Notes: a model not told the origin generated them from the letters alone. A stretch of DNA of 64,000 bases from Ryuthela nishihirai (GCA_038380435.1 JAWZYU010000019.1:19493801-19557800), one strand, 5' to 3'; shown: positions 24,741 through 35,847, numbered from the stretch's first letter. Program-made: numbers and translations.

Positions 24741-25162
24741 AAATAAGAGTACCGATTTATATAAGATAATTTCCTCATTGCGTATATTACGCCGGATTTG
24801 ATAAAGACGAAGAGGATGAATGTGCATTTTCGATACATAATTATTCCTTTAGTTTTAGTGGCCTTTAAAGCATTTTTTTTTTTGATAAATGTGAAATACA
24901 ATATGTCTTAAATATTTTTTTCCCCTTCACTGTACCGGTTTGTTTATCAGGGGAAAAACTTAGTTTCTCCTTAATCTACCTGTGGCATGTTTTATTTTTT
25001 TCTGAACGTAGGTAATTTATTAAGAAATGAACTTTTTAAAGTTAGAAAATTGATAGCAAGGAAAAAAAAAACAGAAGCTTAATAGTTAATAACTATTTCT
25101 ATTTTACTAATGTGCAGGTGGTTTTGTATATGTACTTAATTCTTGTTACTTTTTCCAAATTT
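24741..25162. other. No gene seen
   Basis: AT-rich. Confidence 0.3.
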
Positions 25163-25553
25163 TCGGGTTGCTTATTTTACTTCTGAGCAGCACACAATGG
25201 GCTAAATGGCCAGGTTACAAACTCCGAGGGCTCAGAGAAGGTTGGGGGGGGGAGGAGACCCACTGGACAGCATTTGGGAGACAGAAGGAAGCTTCCCCTC
25301 AAGGCAATCCAGAGTTTTCTTTAACGTGCACAGGGTATGGCTCTCCCGCACACGGGCCACAGGGTTTAACGTCCCATCCTACAGACGGCGGCTTTTTCAA
25401 GCCCATCGGAGTTTCCTATTGACCAAGGGCAGGGCGGGGAGTTTGGTGGAGATAAATCTCAATGCTGGCTCAGATGGGACTCGAACCTCGGAACTACAGA
25501 TTACAAGCCTGGCGCGTTACCAACTGAGAAGCCCCCCCCCCCACACACACACA
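25163..25553 (-). mobile_element. SINE-A, degraded, plus (CA)n
   Basis: Tail-first copy from cgggttgcttattttacttc to accaactgagaagcccccc, ending in a C run and a short CA microsatellite (25541-25553). Confidence 0.82.
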
Positions 25554-25614
25554 CGACATATTTTTTCAAGTGTTGCATAAGTTAAACTAGAAGAATATAT
25601 ATCGCCTCAAGCGA

Positions 25615-26145
25615 ATGTAGGAATCTCGTTTTCAAAGAGAATGAAGTTTTTTGTTTACATACTTTTATACACTTTAAAAGCTTTAATTCGGATTAATGGA
25701 TGACTGGGAAAATGGAAATAGTAGGCCGAGTGGTTAGCGCGCTTGGCTACTGAGCTACGGGACCTGGGTTCGAGCCCCGGGTAAGGCATGGATGTTCGTG
25801 TTGTTTTTCTGCTGAGGTCCTGCCATCCTCTCAGACCTTCTACTCTGGCATATAAACTGACAGGCTCCTGTCAGACCTCTGTGGCAAGCAGCTGCTTGAG
25901 GGGGTATTTATTTTTTATTTTATTATTTCATTAGTGCTTATGCCATACAAAAAGTATTTCTTTTTTTATCCCTTAAAATGAAAACTTTTCTCTTCTCAGA
26001 TCCCTCTGAAAAAAGGGGATAGAGTCTTAATGTCAGTAGAACACTTCCTGACACTCTACCACCGAAATTTCAAATTTCTACCATAAACAGATCACTTGAA
26101 ATATTCGTTAAAAGTTTTACATTTTCCATATTTAGCGCCCGGTAA
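25615..26145 (-). repeat. Repeat C, copy 2, filled by a SINE-B
   Basis: Inverted relative to 17877-18190. The left part runs 25615-25726 and the right part 25929-26145; a SINE-B lies between them. The uninterrupted copy at 17877 gives the empty-site sequence. Confidence 0.75.
25720..25928 (+). mobile_element. SINE-B, full length
   Basis: A box ggccgagtggttagcgcg, B box ggttcgagccc, 3' end caagcagctgcttgaggggg with a T/A-rich tail. Inserted into repeat C. Confidence 0.88.
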
Positions 26146-26242
26146 TGATGCAAATTAGAACTACCTAAGGATTTGAAAAATGTAATAAATCATAATATTT
26201 CATTAGCACCTACGTATCTAGCTGAAACCTCTGCGAAGAACT

Positions 26243-26436
26243 TACCCTGCCCCGGTCAGAAAGGAGACACCGATGGGCTCAAAAACGAGGTCATCAGTCA
26301 ATGGGACGTAGAGCCGTGGCTCCTTGTACGGAAGAACCATACATACCCTGTTCACGTTGAAGAACACGCTGGATGCTCCTGACGGGAGGTTACCATCTGT
26401 CTCCTAACAGCTGTCCAGTGGATCCCCTTCCCTCAT
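26243..26436 (+). mobile_element. Older SINE-A, left part of the nest
   Basis: Body of an old head-truncated SINE-A (gccccggtcagaaaggagac to gtggatccccttccctcat). Its continuation lies 17.7 kb away at 44175-44262. The junction word ccccttccctcat (26424-26436) recurs with one change at 44175-44187 and is the target duplication of the younger SINE-A. Confidence 0.85.
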
Positions 26437-26592
26437 GGGGCGGGGGTGGCTCAGTCGGTAGCGCGCCAGGCTCGTAATCTGTAGTTCCCAGGTTCGAGTC
26501 CCCAGCTGGGTCAGCGTTGAGATTTATCTCCGCAAAAATTCCCCGCCCTGCCCACGGTCAGTAGGGGACACCGATGGGCTTGGAAAGACCGC
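26437..26592 (+). mobile_element. Younger SINE-A, head part, split by the Polinton
   Basis: Starts ggggcgggggtggctcagtc with intact A and B boxes and runs to gggcttggaaagaccgc. The SINE resumes at 43940 (gaccgccgtccgtcgg). The six bases gaccgc (26587-26592) are repeated at 43940-43945. Confidence 0.93.
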
Positions 26593-26790
26593 AGTAGTTT
26601 CATCACATTATACGGATCCCCCTTTGCACAGTGCTTTCCCCCCCTATGTCGCAATCGTCCACGTTGCCTTCTTGACCTGGACCCCCTATGTCGCAATCGA
26701 CCGGAAATTGACCTGTGCTGGGTCACGTTGCCTTCTGAACTTTGACCCTTATATTGCAATCAACAGGAAATTGACCCTGGCATTGCAACT
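26593..26790 (+). repeat. Polinton left terminal inverted repeat
   Basis: Matches the reverse complement of 43740-43939. The first ~50 bp are identical apart from one base in a C run; a handful of substitutions accumulate inward. It contains repeated modules of the form tatgtcgcaatcgaccgg followed by aaattgacc. Confidence 0.95.
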
Positions 26791-26796
26791 GTCATG

Positions 26797-27770
26797 GTAT
26801 TAATAATTCATAATTAATAATTCATAATTAATAATTCATAATTCATAATTAATAATTCATAATTGAAAATTCCTCCCCCTTTTAACCCCTGGTGCTATCT
26901 AGTTTTTAACTCTAATTTTAACACCCCTTCTCGAATAGTCTCGATTTTTCGTTATTTCAGACTTACCTTTTATTTTAAAACCTCGATTTTGCAAACCCCC
27001 TGGTTGACCCACCCATATTTTAAGCTCCCCTTCTCGAATAGTCTCGATTTTTCTTGATTAGACCCCTACCCATATTTTAAGCCCTCTTCATAGACCCCTG
27101 GTTGACCTATATTTTAAGCTCCCTTTCTCGAATAGTCTCGATTTTTCTTTATTTCAGTCTCACCTATATTTTAAACTCTCCACTTGCAAACCACATGGTT
27201 GGCCTATATTTCAGACTCACCTTTTATTTTAAAACCTCGATTTTGCAAACCCCCCTGGTTGACACACCTATATTTTAAGCTCCCCTTCTCGAATAGCCTC
27301 GATTTTTCTTTATTTCAGACTAACCTTTTATTTTAAAACCTCCATTTTGCAAACCCCCCTGGTCGACCTATATTTTAAACCCTGCCTATATTTTAAACCC
27401 TACCTATATTTTAAACCCTGCCTATATTTTAAACCCCCCCCCCCTCCTTCCCTCGGAACGGCTGATGCAAGCCTCAGAATAATTGCACAAAAAAGGATGA
27501 TACAAGTCTCAATTGTAAAAACACCTCCAAAAAGACCCCCCTGATTGACCTATATTTTAAGGCCCCTCCTTCCCTCGGATTACAAGTCTCAGAATAATTG
27601 CACAAAAAAGGATGATACAAGTCTCAATTGTAAAAACACCTCCAAAAAGACCCCCCTGATTGACCTATATTTTAAGGCCCCTCCTTCCCTCGGATTACAA
27701 GTCTCAGAATAATTCCGCAGAAAAAGATGACACAAGTCTCAATTGTAAAAATCAACTCTCAAAGTTGTAT
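26797..27770. repeat. Polinton left-arm tandem repeats
   Basis: Four families in succession: ~13-15-bp AT units (taattcataatta) at 26797-26864; ~110-bp units at about 26865-27360 (ctatattttaagctcccctt and tcgaatagtctcgatttttc); 18-bp cctatattttaaaccctg units at 27367-27436; and ~120-bp units at about 27445-27750 (gattacaagtctcagaataa, ttgcacaaaaaaggatgata). No coding signal. These might serve replication or packaging, but that is inference. Confidence 0.85.
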
Positions 27771-28430
27771 TCTTATTAATTAAAACCCTTTCTATTAAAA
27801 GTTACTTCTATTAAAAATCTTTTGGTGTTCATTTTGCCAGGACTGCTAAACGATTCCCTTTTATTAAAACTCTGGTATTTATTTTTTCCAACCCGTTAAT
27901 CGATCCCCTAGTAAATAAAAACTCTCACTTACCTTTATTAAAATCATCCAGCGCTCGTAATAAATCTGTTTAATCGGGAAAAAAAAAATCATTCCGTCGC
28001 TAGCGTACCTCCACGTTAATTTCGGGAAAAAGCCTCATCGGATCCAAGGTTCACGTATTTTACTAGAAGAATGACACAGTAACTGTTTCACAGAAAAATT
28101 AATAAAATTTGGTTTAAATTGTTCGTAGGACTTGTATATAAGATCTACCTTGCAATAGACGTTCAACAGGCTAAAAGTTTTCCAAGTCCGTTATCAGTGT
28201 ATCGGAAATCGTACGTTTCCTGTAGACATCCTTCAGATCGCTTATTAGGAGAGTAGCAACAGCACTTTCGCCACATCACACGATATGGTGCAATTCTTTA
28301 TCAGCTGGAGGGTCAAAAGGTCAAATGTCCAGCGCTTCACTGTGTCTGCATTTGACACTGATAAGGTTTAAAAATAGATGATTCCTAGAATCCACATTGC
28401 ACAACGGTCAAAGTCCAGTGGGGGAGGGTG
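27771..28430. other. Polinton left arm, no gene
   Basis: AT-rich sequence between the tandem repeats and the polymerase promoter. Confidence 0.5.
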
Positions 28431-28466
28431 TATATAAACACCGACTTCTCAGCGACTGTCACTGTG
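28431..28466 (+). promoter_or_regulatory. Predicted polymerase core promoter
   Basis: TATA box tatataaa at 28431-28438, with an initiator-like tcactg whose A is at 28461, exactly 30 bp downstream. No ATG occurs between 28461 and the predicted start codon at 28550. Confidence 0.65.
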
Positions 28467-28549
28467 TTCATCTGTCAGTTTGCGACCTGTCAACCCTGCT
28501 CGCTCTCCTTCTCTACCTGCTAGCTCGTCGATCCTCTTCTCTACCTGAG

Positions 28550-30900
28550 ATGTCCACTATGCGAGAATTTTCCCGTGCTGGATCCTCAACTGATACCAGG
28601 TAAATGAAATTTTATTTAATGTTGTCCTTAAGATGCTCAACTGAATCACCTACTAACGTACAATATAGATTTTTATATTTGTTTCTAACTAGTAAAGTCA
28701 TTCTAAATGATAATTTTCAAACTTTAGTTAGATTTTTTTTTTTTGATCAAGCTAGCAAAGTGTGCTTTTATTACAACTGTTCAGTTCAATATAGATTTCT
28801 CTACCCTGTAAAGTCATTTTACTTTTTCTTTTTATTCTAAACGATAATTTTCAAACTTTAGCTAAATATTAGTTTTTTTTTTTTTGATCAAGCTAGTCAA
28901 GTGTGCTTTTATTACAACTGTTCAGTTCAATATAGATTTTTTTATTTGTTTCTACCATGTCATTTTATTCTAAAACGATAATTTTTCAAACTTTAGTTAA
29001 ATATTAGATTTTTTGATCAAGCTAGTAAAGTGTGCTTTTATTACAACATAACTGTTCTAAGATAAAAATCATGTAAAGTACTGCATATTCTGAGACTAAA
29101 TTATCTATCCAGGTCTGATGCTGGTCCTTCCACTGATGCCGACTGCTTTGACGAGCTACTCACGGCAGTGCGCACTCTAGAGGCGGCAGCCAAAAGACCT
29201 CCTACACCTGAGCTTCCTACATCATCGAAACGTATCTGCACACTCCAACAAGGTGGCAGGGAATTAAGGCAAAGGACATCGAAACTTTCCCTCAAGAAGC
29301 GTCGTCAGTCCACTGTCGCAGCGGGTATGGGAAATCCCTACGTCCCCGTCGTACCTTCAACTGCAACCAGGTAAATGAAATTTTATTTAATATTGTCCTT
29401 AAGGTGCTCAATTGAATCACTTACTAACGTACAATATAGATTTGTTTCTGTTTTTCTACCCTGTAAAGTCATTTTATTCTAAACGGTAATTTTCAAACTT
29501 TAGTTAGTTTTTTTGATCAAGCTAGCAAAGTGTGAAGTAAATGTAATTTTATTTAATATTGTCCTTAAGGTGCTCAATTGAATCACTTACTAACGTACAA
29601 TATAGATTTGTTTCTGTTTTTCTACCCTGTAAAGTCATTTTATTCTAAACGATAATTTTCAAACTTTAGTTAGATTTTTTGTTCAAACTAGTAAAGTGTG
29701 AAGTAAATGAAATTTTATTTAATATTGTCCTTAAGACGCTCAATTGAATCACTTACTAACGTACAATATAGAGTTTTATTCTAAACGATAATTTTCAAAC
29801 TTTAGTTAAATATTAGATTTTTTGATCGAGCTAGCAAAGTGTGAAGTAAATGAAATTTTATTTAATATTGTCCTTAAGACGTTCAATTGAATCACTTACT
29901 AACGTACAATATAGATTTGTTTCTGTTTTACTACCCTGTAAAGGCGTTTTATTCTAAACGATAATTTTCAAACTTTAGTTAGATTTTTTGTTCAAACTAG
30001 TAAAGTGTGGTTTTATTAGAACTGTTCAATACAGATTTTTCTAACTAGTAAAGTCATTTTATTCTAAATGATAATTTTCAAACTTTAGTTAAATATTAGT
30101 TTTTGATCAAGCTAGCAATGTTGCCTTTTCATTTTCTGTTCTAAGATAAAAACACGTACAGTACTGCATATTCTGAGACGGAATTATCTTTCTAGGTCTC
30201 ACAATGCAACCGCCGATCTCATTAACGCAGGCACCGTGATGGATGCGGCTGTCAAGAGAGTTTCAACCGGCGCTCCTGCCTCATCTGACGTCACCTCCGT
30301 GTTCTCTGCTGATACCTCCGTCGCTACCGGGTAAATGAAATTTTATTTAATGCTGTCTTTAATGTGTTCAACTGAATCACTTACTAACGCACAATATAGA
30401 GTTTTATATTTGTTTCTACCCTGTCATTTTATTCTAAATAATTTTAAAACTTTAGTTAGTTTTTTGATCAAGCTGTGCGAAGTAAATGTAATTTTATTTA
30501 ATGGTGTCCTTAAGGTGCTCAACTGAACCGTTTACTAACGTTCAATATAGATTTTTATATTTCTTTATACCCTGTCATTTTTATTCTAAATGATAATTTT
30601 CAAACTTTAGTTACTTAGTTTTTTTTATCAAGTTAGCAAACTGAAGCATATTGGTTTTTCATTTTTTGTTCTAAGATAAAAAACATGTAAAGCACTGCAT
30701 ATTCTGAGACTAAATTATCTATCCAGGTCTAGCCCTTCCACCGGTGACGGACCCTCCAGCGTTCGTGTTCCCGTCTCCTCCAACATAAGGACACCATTCA
30801 CTATCGCCGCTGGTACCGGACCCTCCAGCGTTCGTGTTCCCGTCTCCTCCGGCATAAGGACACCATTCACTATCGCCGCTGGTACCTCCACCGCTACCGG
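28550..30900 (+). CDS. POLB: Predicted N-terminal exons 1-4 of the Polinton DNA polymerase
   Basis: Four short open segments joined by phase-2 introns. The exons are 28550-28599 (starts at the first ATG after the promoter), 29113-29370 (86 codons), 30196-30330 (45) and 30727-30900 (58). Each ends at a GTAAATG donor and each following exon begins after a pyrimidine-AG acceptor (tatccag, tttctag, tatccag, tctctag) with G-T-C. The frame runs unbroken into exon 5 at 31248. The encoded segments are Ser/Thr/Pro/Ala-rich, with a basic patch in exon 2 (KLSLKKRRQS). Exon 4 holds a 69-nt (23-residue) tandem duplication at 30749-30817 and 30818-30886. Exons 2-4 are each multiples of three, so any of them can be skipped without changing frame. 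Function is unknown; a disordered N-terminal extension, possibly related to protein priming or nuclear targeting, is inference. RNA evidence would decide the model. Confidence 0.7.
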
Positions 30901-31247
30901 GTAAATGAAATTTTATTTAATGCTGTCCTTAATGTGTTCAACTGAATCACTTACTAACGCACAATATAGAGTTTTATATTTGTTTCTACCCTGTCATTTT
31001 ATTCTAAATAATAATTTTCAAACGTTAGTTAGATTTTTGCTCAAGTGTGCTTTTATTACAACTGTTCAGTTCAATGTATTTGTTTCTACCCTTGTCATTT
31101 TTATTCTAAATGATAATTTTCAAACTTTAGTTAGATTTTTTGATCAAGTTAGCAAACTGAAGCATATTGGTTTTTCATTTTCTGTTCTAAGATAAAAAAA
31201 AAACATGTAAAGTACTGCATATTCTGAAAAATAAATTATCTCTCTAG
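28600..31247 (+). repeat. Homologous introns of POLB built from a tandem unit
   Basis: Introns at 28600-29112, 29371-30195, 30331-30726 and 30901-31247 all start gtaaatgaaattttatttaa and share downstream blocks (cttactaacgtacaatatag, taattttcaaactttagtta, agctagcaaagtgtg). Intron 2 holds three extra unit starts (29537, 29703, 29846) and intron 3 one (30482), spaced about 145-166 bp. The introns therefore look like products of repeated tandem duplication. Confidence 0.85.
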
Positions 31248-34200
31248 GTCCGCATTCTCCAACGTTCCTGTCAGTGGATTCTCCAACGTTCCTGTCAGCT
31301 CTACAGAGTCTCCCCACTTCACAGTGTCGCACACTCGGCGGTACAACTCGAAAAAATTCAAGACAGAATTCATCTCCACGAGTGTGCGACTTGGAGGTAT
31401 GGAGAATGTGGAACCACACAATTTCCTCCCGGTCCTGCACGACCTGCATGAGAAAATGCTGGCCGACGTCGTCCCCACAGGGGAGTACAGCCATGTTCGG
31501 CTGTGTTTACGCTCCCGGGATTTGAAAAACCCCGTCAACTTGCCCCTAATTCGGCGTAATGCCCTGACGGGGGAGAGATTCATGGCTGCACTTGACAAAG
31601 TAGTGCAGTCAAATGAGTCTCTTGGTCCCGGGAGCGAACTGGAGTTCGACTTTGTGTGTGCCGACCTGGACCGGGTCGGCAGCGGTAATGACGGGAAACG
31701 TGCAGGACCTGAGAAGCGTAGTCTCGTGGATGTCCAGTCTTTCATCAACAATAAGAAGGCTCTCACGAAAATTGTAAATAGTGACAACATCTGTCTTGCA
31801 AGGGCTCTCGTCGTCGCACGAGAGCTTTGCTTAAAAAATAAAGGGTTGCCTAATACCTATGTGCAGATCCGGGACTACCGCTACCCTTTACAACGCCAAG
31901 AAGCCCACCAACTTCACTTGGATGCGGGTATTCCCGAGGGTCCCTGTGGACTCCCGGAAGTCCGTCTCTTTCAAGTGTACCTGACACAATTCAGGATTGT
32001 TGTGTATTCTGCCGACGACGCCTTTCTCCCCATCTTCATTGGTCCCGAAGGTGGGGACAACCTTTATTTGTTGTTTAGTGCAGGGCATTATGACGTGATT
32101 ACTAAACCATCAGGGTTTTTCGGTGTTAAACAGTTCTGTCACATTTGTTTAAAGGGGTCTAACAACGGGCATGTTTGCAAGGGAACCTGCAACAGGTGCC
32201 TGTCAGTCGATGTGCTTCATACAGGGGAGCTGTTGCTTTGCACGGTATGCTGTGTGTATTTGCGCGGGGCTGAATGCTTTCAGGCGCACCTGCTGAAGGC
32301 ATGTCAGACACGGCATCGCTGTGTTAAGTGCATCAACATGTACAATCCCCTGAAAAAGCACGTTTGCAAGGCTGACACCTTAAAATTCGTCGAGCCCTGC
32401 AAAATTGACCCTGTCGGTCAGACTTACCTCTACTTTGACGTAGAGACTGTGCAGTGTGCCGACGGGTTGCTGAAACCGATACTATGTGTGGTCACATACC
32501 AAGTGGACGACGAGTGGGTCTATGCTTCATTCCCGGAAACGGACGCCTTTATGGATTGGATTCTCGCCGAAGAACGTCCCGGAGTTCAAAGATTCAAGGA
32601 CGCCACAGTCCTCGCACATAATCTGAAAGGCTTTGACGGCATGTTCATCATTAGTTACCTGTACAGAAAATTTTTAAAACCGGATCTCGTGTTCGATGGA
32701 TCCAAGATTTTAGGTATCTTTTTACCTGGCCTTAAAATAAGGTTCATCGACACGTTGTCCTTTATTCAGGCTCCTCTTCGATCATTCACAAAGACCTTCA
32801 ACTTGGAGACGGTGAAAGGCTTTTTCCCCTTTAAATTCGTGAAGGAGGAAAATCTACAATATGCAGGACCCATCCCTGATCGGCTTTTTTTCCAGCCGGA
32901 AGACATGGAGCCTGAAACTCTGTCAGCATTCAACGAGTGGTATGCCGCAGCAAGCCTTGAACCCTGGGATTTTCAACAGCAGCTTCTGTATTACTGCAAG
33001 GCAGATACAGAGTTGTTGCGGCGAGGCGCCCAAGCTTTCCGTGAGGAATTTTTAAATCTCACAGGCGTAGACCCATTTGCACGTGACCTGACTATTGCCG
33101 GTGCTTGTCTTCGAATTTTCCGTGGGAAGTTTCTGCAAAAGAATACCCTCGGTGTGTGTCCCGCCCAAGGGTATTCGGCGAGTAACGACCGGCAGTCCTT
33201 GAAAGCTCTCGCATGGTTAGAGTATGAGGCTTCCAAGGACAATATCGAAATTCAAACTGCGCGATCACCCGGAGGTGAGTATAAGATAGGGCAGTACAAA
33301 TTAGACGGCGTGTGCCATAGTACCCGTTGTTATTACGAGTTTTTAGGTTGTTACTATCATCACTGTTTGAAATGTTTCAAACCTGAAAAAATAGATCAGC
33401 GCACGAGAAAGCCATTTGGTCTGCTAAACACCCGGACCATGGATCGTCTTGAGACCTTGAAAGTGCTGATGAACGGGTACACATGCAAAATTATGTGGGA
33501 GCACGAATTCGACGAGTTAATGCGCAACAACTCACCCGTCGCATTAATTTATAAATCCGTCGAGCCTATCAGGCGTATAGGGGCCCGTGACTACCTCTAT
33601 GGAGGGCGTGTGGAGGTGTTTTCCATCTTTGCATCGGTGGACCTAGGATGTAGCCTTAACTACGTTGATTACAACAGCCTGTACCCTTATGTTTGCAAGA
33701 AGGCTCCATTCGGTAAAGGTCACCCGGTTCGGATCACCTCCGATTTCGCCACGGACCTCGACCACTATTTTGGCATTGCACACGCCACACTGTTAGCTCC
33801 CGACGATTTGTTCATCCCTGTACTGCCCTACAGGTGTAATGGGAAGCTGCTTTTCCCCCTTTGCAGGAGCTGCGCAGATGGTCAGCTGGCACCCCCTTGT
33901 CAGCACACCGTGAACCAGCGCGCATTGACAGGATCTTGGCCAACGTTCGAAATTTACGCTGCGATGCGTGCTGGATATAAACTTCTTCAATTCCATGATG
34001 TGTGGCATTTCAATACCATCCTGCAATACGATCCTGCAACAAAAAAGGGAGGTGTCTATGCTGGGTACATAGATACTTTTCTGGGGCTGAAGCAGCGCTA
34101 CTCCGGGTTTCCCCCTGACGTGCAGACCGAGGAGCAAAAGGAAGCCTTCTGTGAGGCCTTCTTCCGGGCGGAGGGGGTTCGGATCCTCCCCTCGGAAGTT

Positions 34201-34992
34201 GAAAAAAATAACCTTAAGCGTACACTTTCCAAGGTCTCGCTTAATTCGTCATGGGGGAAGCATGCGCAGAACATGAGTCGAACCCAGACGACCATTGTGA
34301 GTTGTCCTGTCAAGTACATGGAGCTCTTGACGGACGCATCGCTAGTCATCACCGACGTCGCTGTTATCAGTGATCAGGCCGTGCTTGTCACGCACAAGCC
34401 GGCGGAGTCTGCCACTCCAGCGAACACCCGTGGAAGCCTAATTCTCGCCGCAATGGTGACGAGTCACGCCAGACTAAAACTGTACGAGCTTCTATCAAAA
34501 TTAGACAGTCGTGCAATGTATTCTGACACGGATTCAGTAATTTATACAACGTCTCCTCGCGACACCTACACACCACCACAACATCCCTTTCTCGGAGGTC
34601 TCGTAGATGAAATTTCTTCAAAGTACGGCTCCGGTGTACACATCACTGACTATGTCAGCGCCGGAGCAAAAAGTTATGCCCTTCGGCTGAGCAACGGGGA
34701 TGAAATTCTTCGTGCCAAGGGCATATCACTCACGAAGAAAAACCGGTGCACATACAATTTTGAACTACTGAAATCCATGGTGCTAGGGAACTCCCCAACC
34801 AGTGAGACCTTCGAAGTCCCTTTCAATGTAATTCGTAATAAAGTGGATGGGTCACTTACGAATAAGCCCATGGTGAAAAGGTTTAAGGCTAACCTAGATA
34901 AGCGGTATCTCAGCCCGGGTTCGACTCTCACTGTACCTTATGGTTACAATGACCTGGGCCTGGATACCCTTATCCAACTCATGGATGAGTAA
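31248..34992 (+). CDS. POLB: Protein-primed family B DNA polymerase (catalytic exon)
   Basis: Large open exon, 1,248 codons including stop. With the predicted leader exons the product would be 1,453 aa. It replicates the linear element, priming from a terminal protein. The 3'-5' exonuclease motifs are visible: YFDVET (near 32431), HNLKGFDG (near 32616) and YCKADTE (near 32990). Polymerase motifs follow: DYNSLYP (near 33667), a KxxxNSxxG-type block SLNSSWGK (near 34236) and YSDTDS (near 34517), then KGISLTKK. A Cys/His-rich stretch at about 32140-32390 (CHIC, CNRC, CTVC, CVKC) looks like zinc-binding knuckles typical of Polinton polymerases. No ATG opens the exon: the coding frame continues upstream of the GTG at 31324 to the acceptor at 31246-31247, which is why splicing from upstream exons is inferred. 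The first residues carry an 8-residue duplication (31254-31301). Reads away from all other genes. Confidence 0.95.
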
Positions 34993-34994
34993 AT

Positions 34995-35455
34995 GTACAG
35001 TTTTCAACTTATTTATTTCATATTACACCTTTATTTATTTCATTGTACAGTTTTCAACTTATTTATTTCATATTACACCTTTATTTATTTCATTGTACAG
35101 TTTTCAACTTATTTCATATTACACCTTTATTTATTTTATATTACACCTTTATTTATTTCATTGTACAGTTTTCAACTTATTTATTTCATATTACACCTTT
35201 ATTACATTGTACAGTTTTCAACTTATTTATTACATCTTTATTTATTACACCTTTATTTATTATTTCACTGTACGCCTTTTATTTCAATATCCTTAATGGA
35301 TCTTAATCATTATTTCAGTGCCCTTAGGGGACTTTAATTATTATTTCAGTGTCCTTAGTGGACTTTAAATATTTCAATGTTCCTACTTTAATTATTTCAG
35401 TGTCCTTAGGGGACTTTAATTATTATTTCAGTGTCCTTAGCGGACTTTAATTTAT
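34995..35455. repeat. Tandem repeats in the POLB 3' UTR
   Basis: About six units of ~50 bp built on tgtacagttttcaacttatt and tcatattacacctttattta at 34995-35275, followed by ~36-bp units around tgtccttagtggactttaat and tattatttcag at 35300-35455. No coding potential. Confidence 0.85.
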
Positions 35456-35608
35456 CACGCGTAATGCCCTCGCACTCGGCGTCGTCAGCAGTTTTTGAAG
35501 CTTGTATTTTTGAAACCTACAATATGTTACTGTCCAGCATTGGATATGTGAAACCAACAGTGGATATGTCATGTGAAAGCAACAGTGGATCTGTCATGTA
35601 AATTTTTT

Positions 35609-35614
35609 AATAAA
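35609..35614 (+). terminator. Candidate poly(A) signal for POLB
   Basis: aataaa about 620 nt after the POLB stop, and only 24 nt from an opposite-strand AATAAA (35638-35643). This marks the convergent 3' ends. Confidence 0.5.
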
Positions 35615-35661
35615 AAAGGTTTCAAAAAATCCGTCTCTTTATTTCTCAGAACTGGAAGACA

Positions 35662-35847
35662 CTATGGTGGGAGAAAGCAAGAGGTAACTTTGTTTTTCAG
35701 GTGCTCCGTAAGTCTTATCAGTGATCTGCACAATTCGCTGCTCCCCTCCAAGTCTCGCTGCTGCAGCAGCATTCTCATTTCCCCGACACTAACGCCCTCT
35801 GCTGTACTCCTGAGTGTAGCAGCACTCGTACAACCGCGCCCAGTCAT
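35662..35847 (-). CDS. Possible small protein, 61 aa
   Basis: ATG at 35847, stop at 35662, with a minus-strand AATAAA at 35638-35643 just past the stop. The sequence is GC-richer than its AT-rich surroundings, as coding DNA would be here. The product has a helical middle (EMRMLLQQRDLEGSSEL) and a Cys near the C-terminus. No homology recognised. It would be the last leftward gene of the element. It could equally be a chance ORF or non-coding 3' sequence. Confidence 0.35.
   Translation of the reverse strand: MTGRGCTSAATLRSTAEGVSVGEMRMLLQQRDLEGSSELCRSLIRLTEHLKNKVTSCFLPP

Noticed and set aside
31274..31790. ORFs overlapping the start of the polymerase exon on both strands
   Set aside because: They are shadows of the polymerase frame, which carries the recognisable motifs.
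34940..35337. Long Tyr/Phe/Leu-rich ORFs after the polymerase stop
   Set aside because: All three frames are open because of a ~50-bp tandem repeat; composition is not protein-like.
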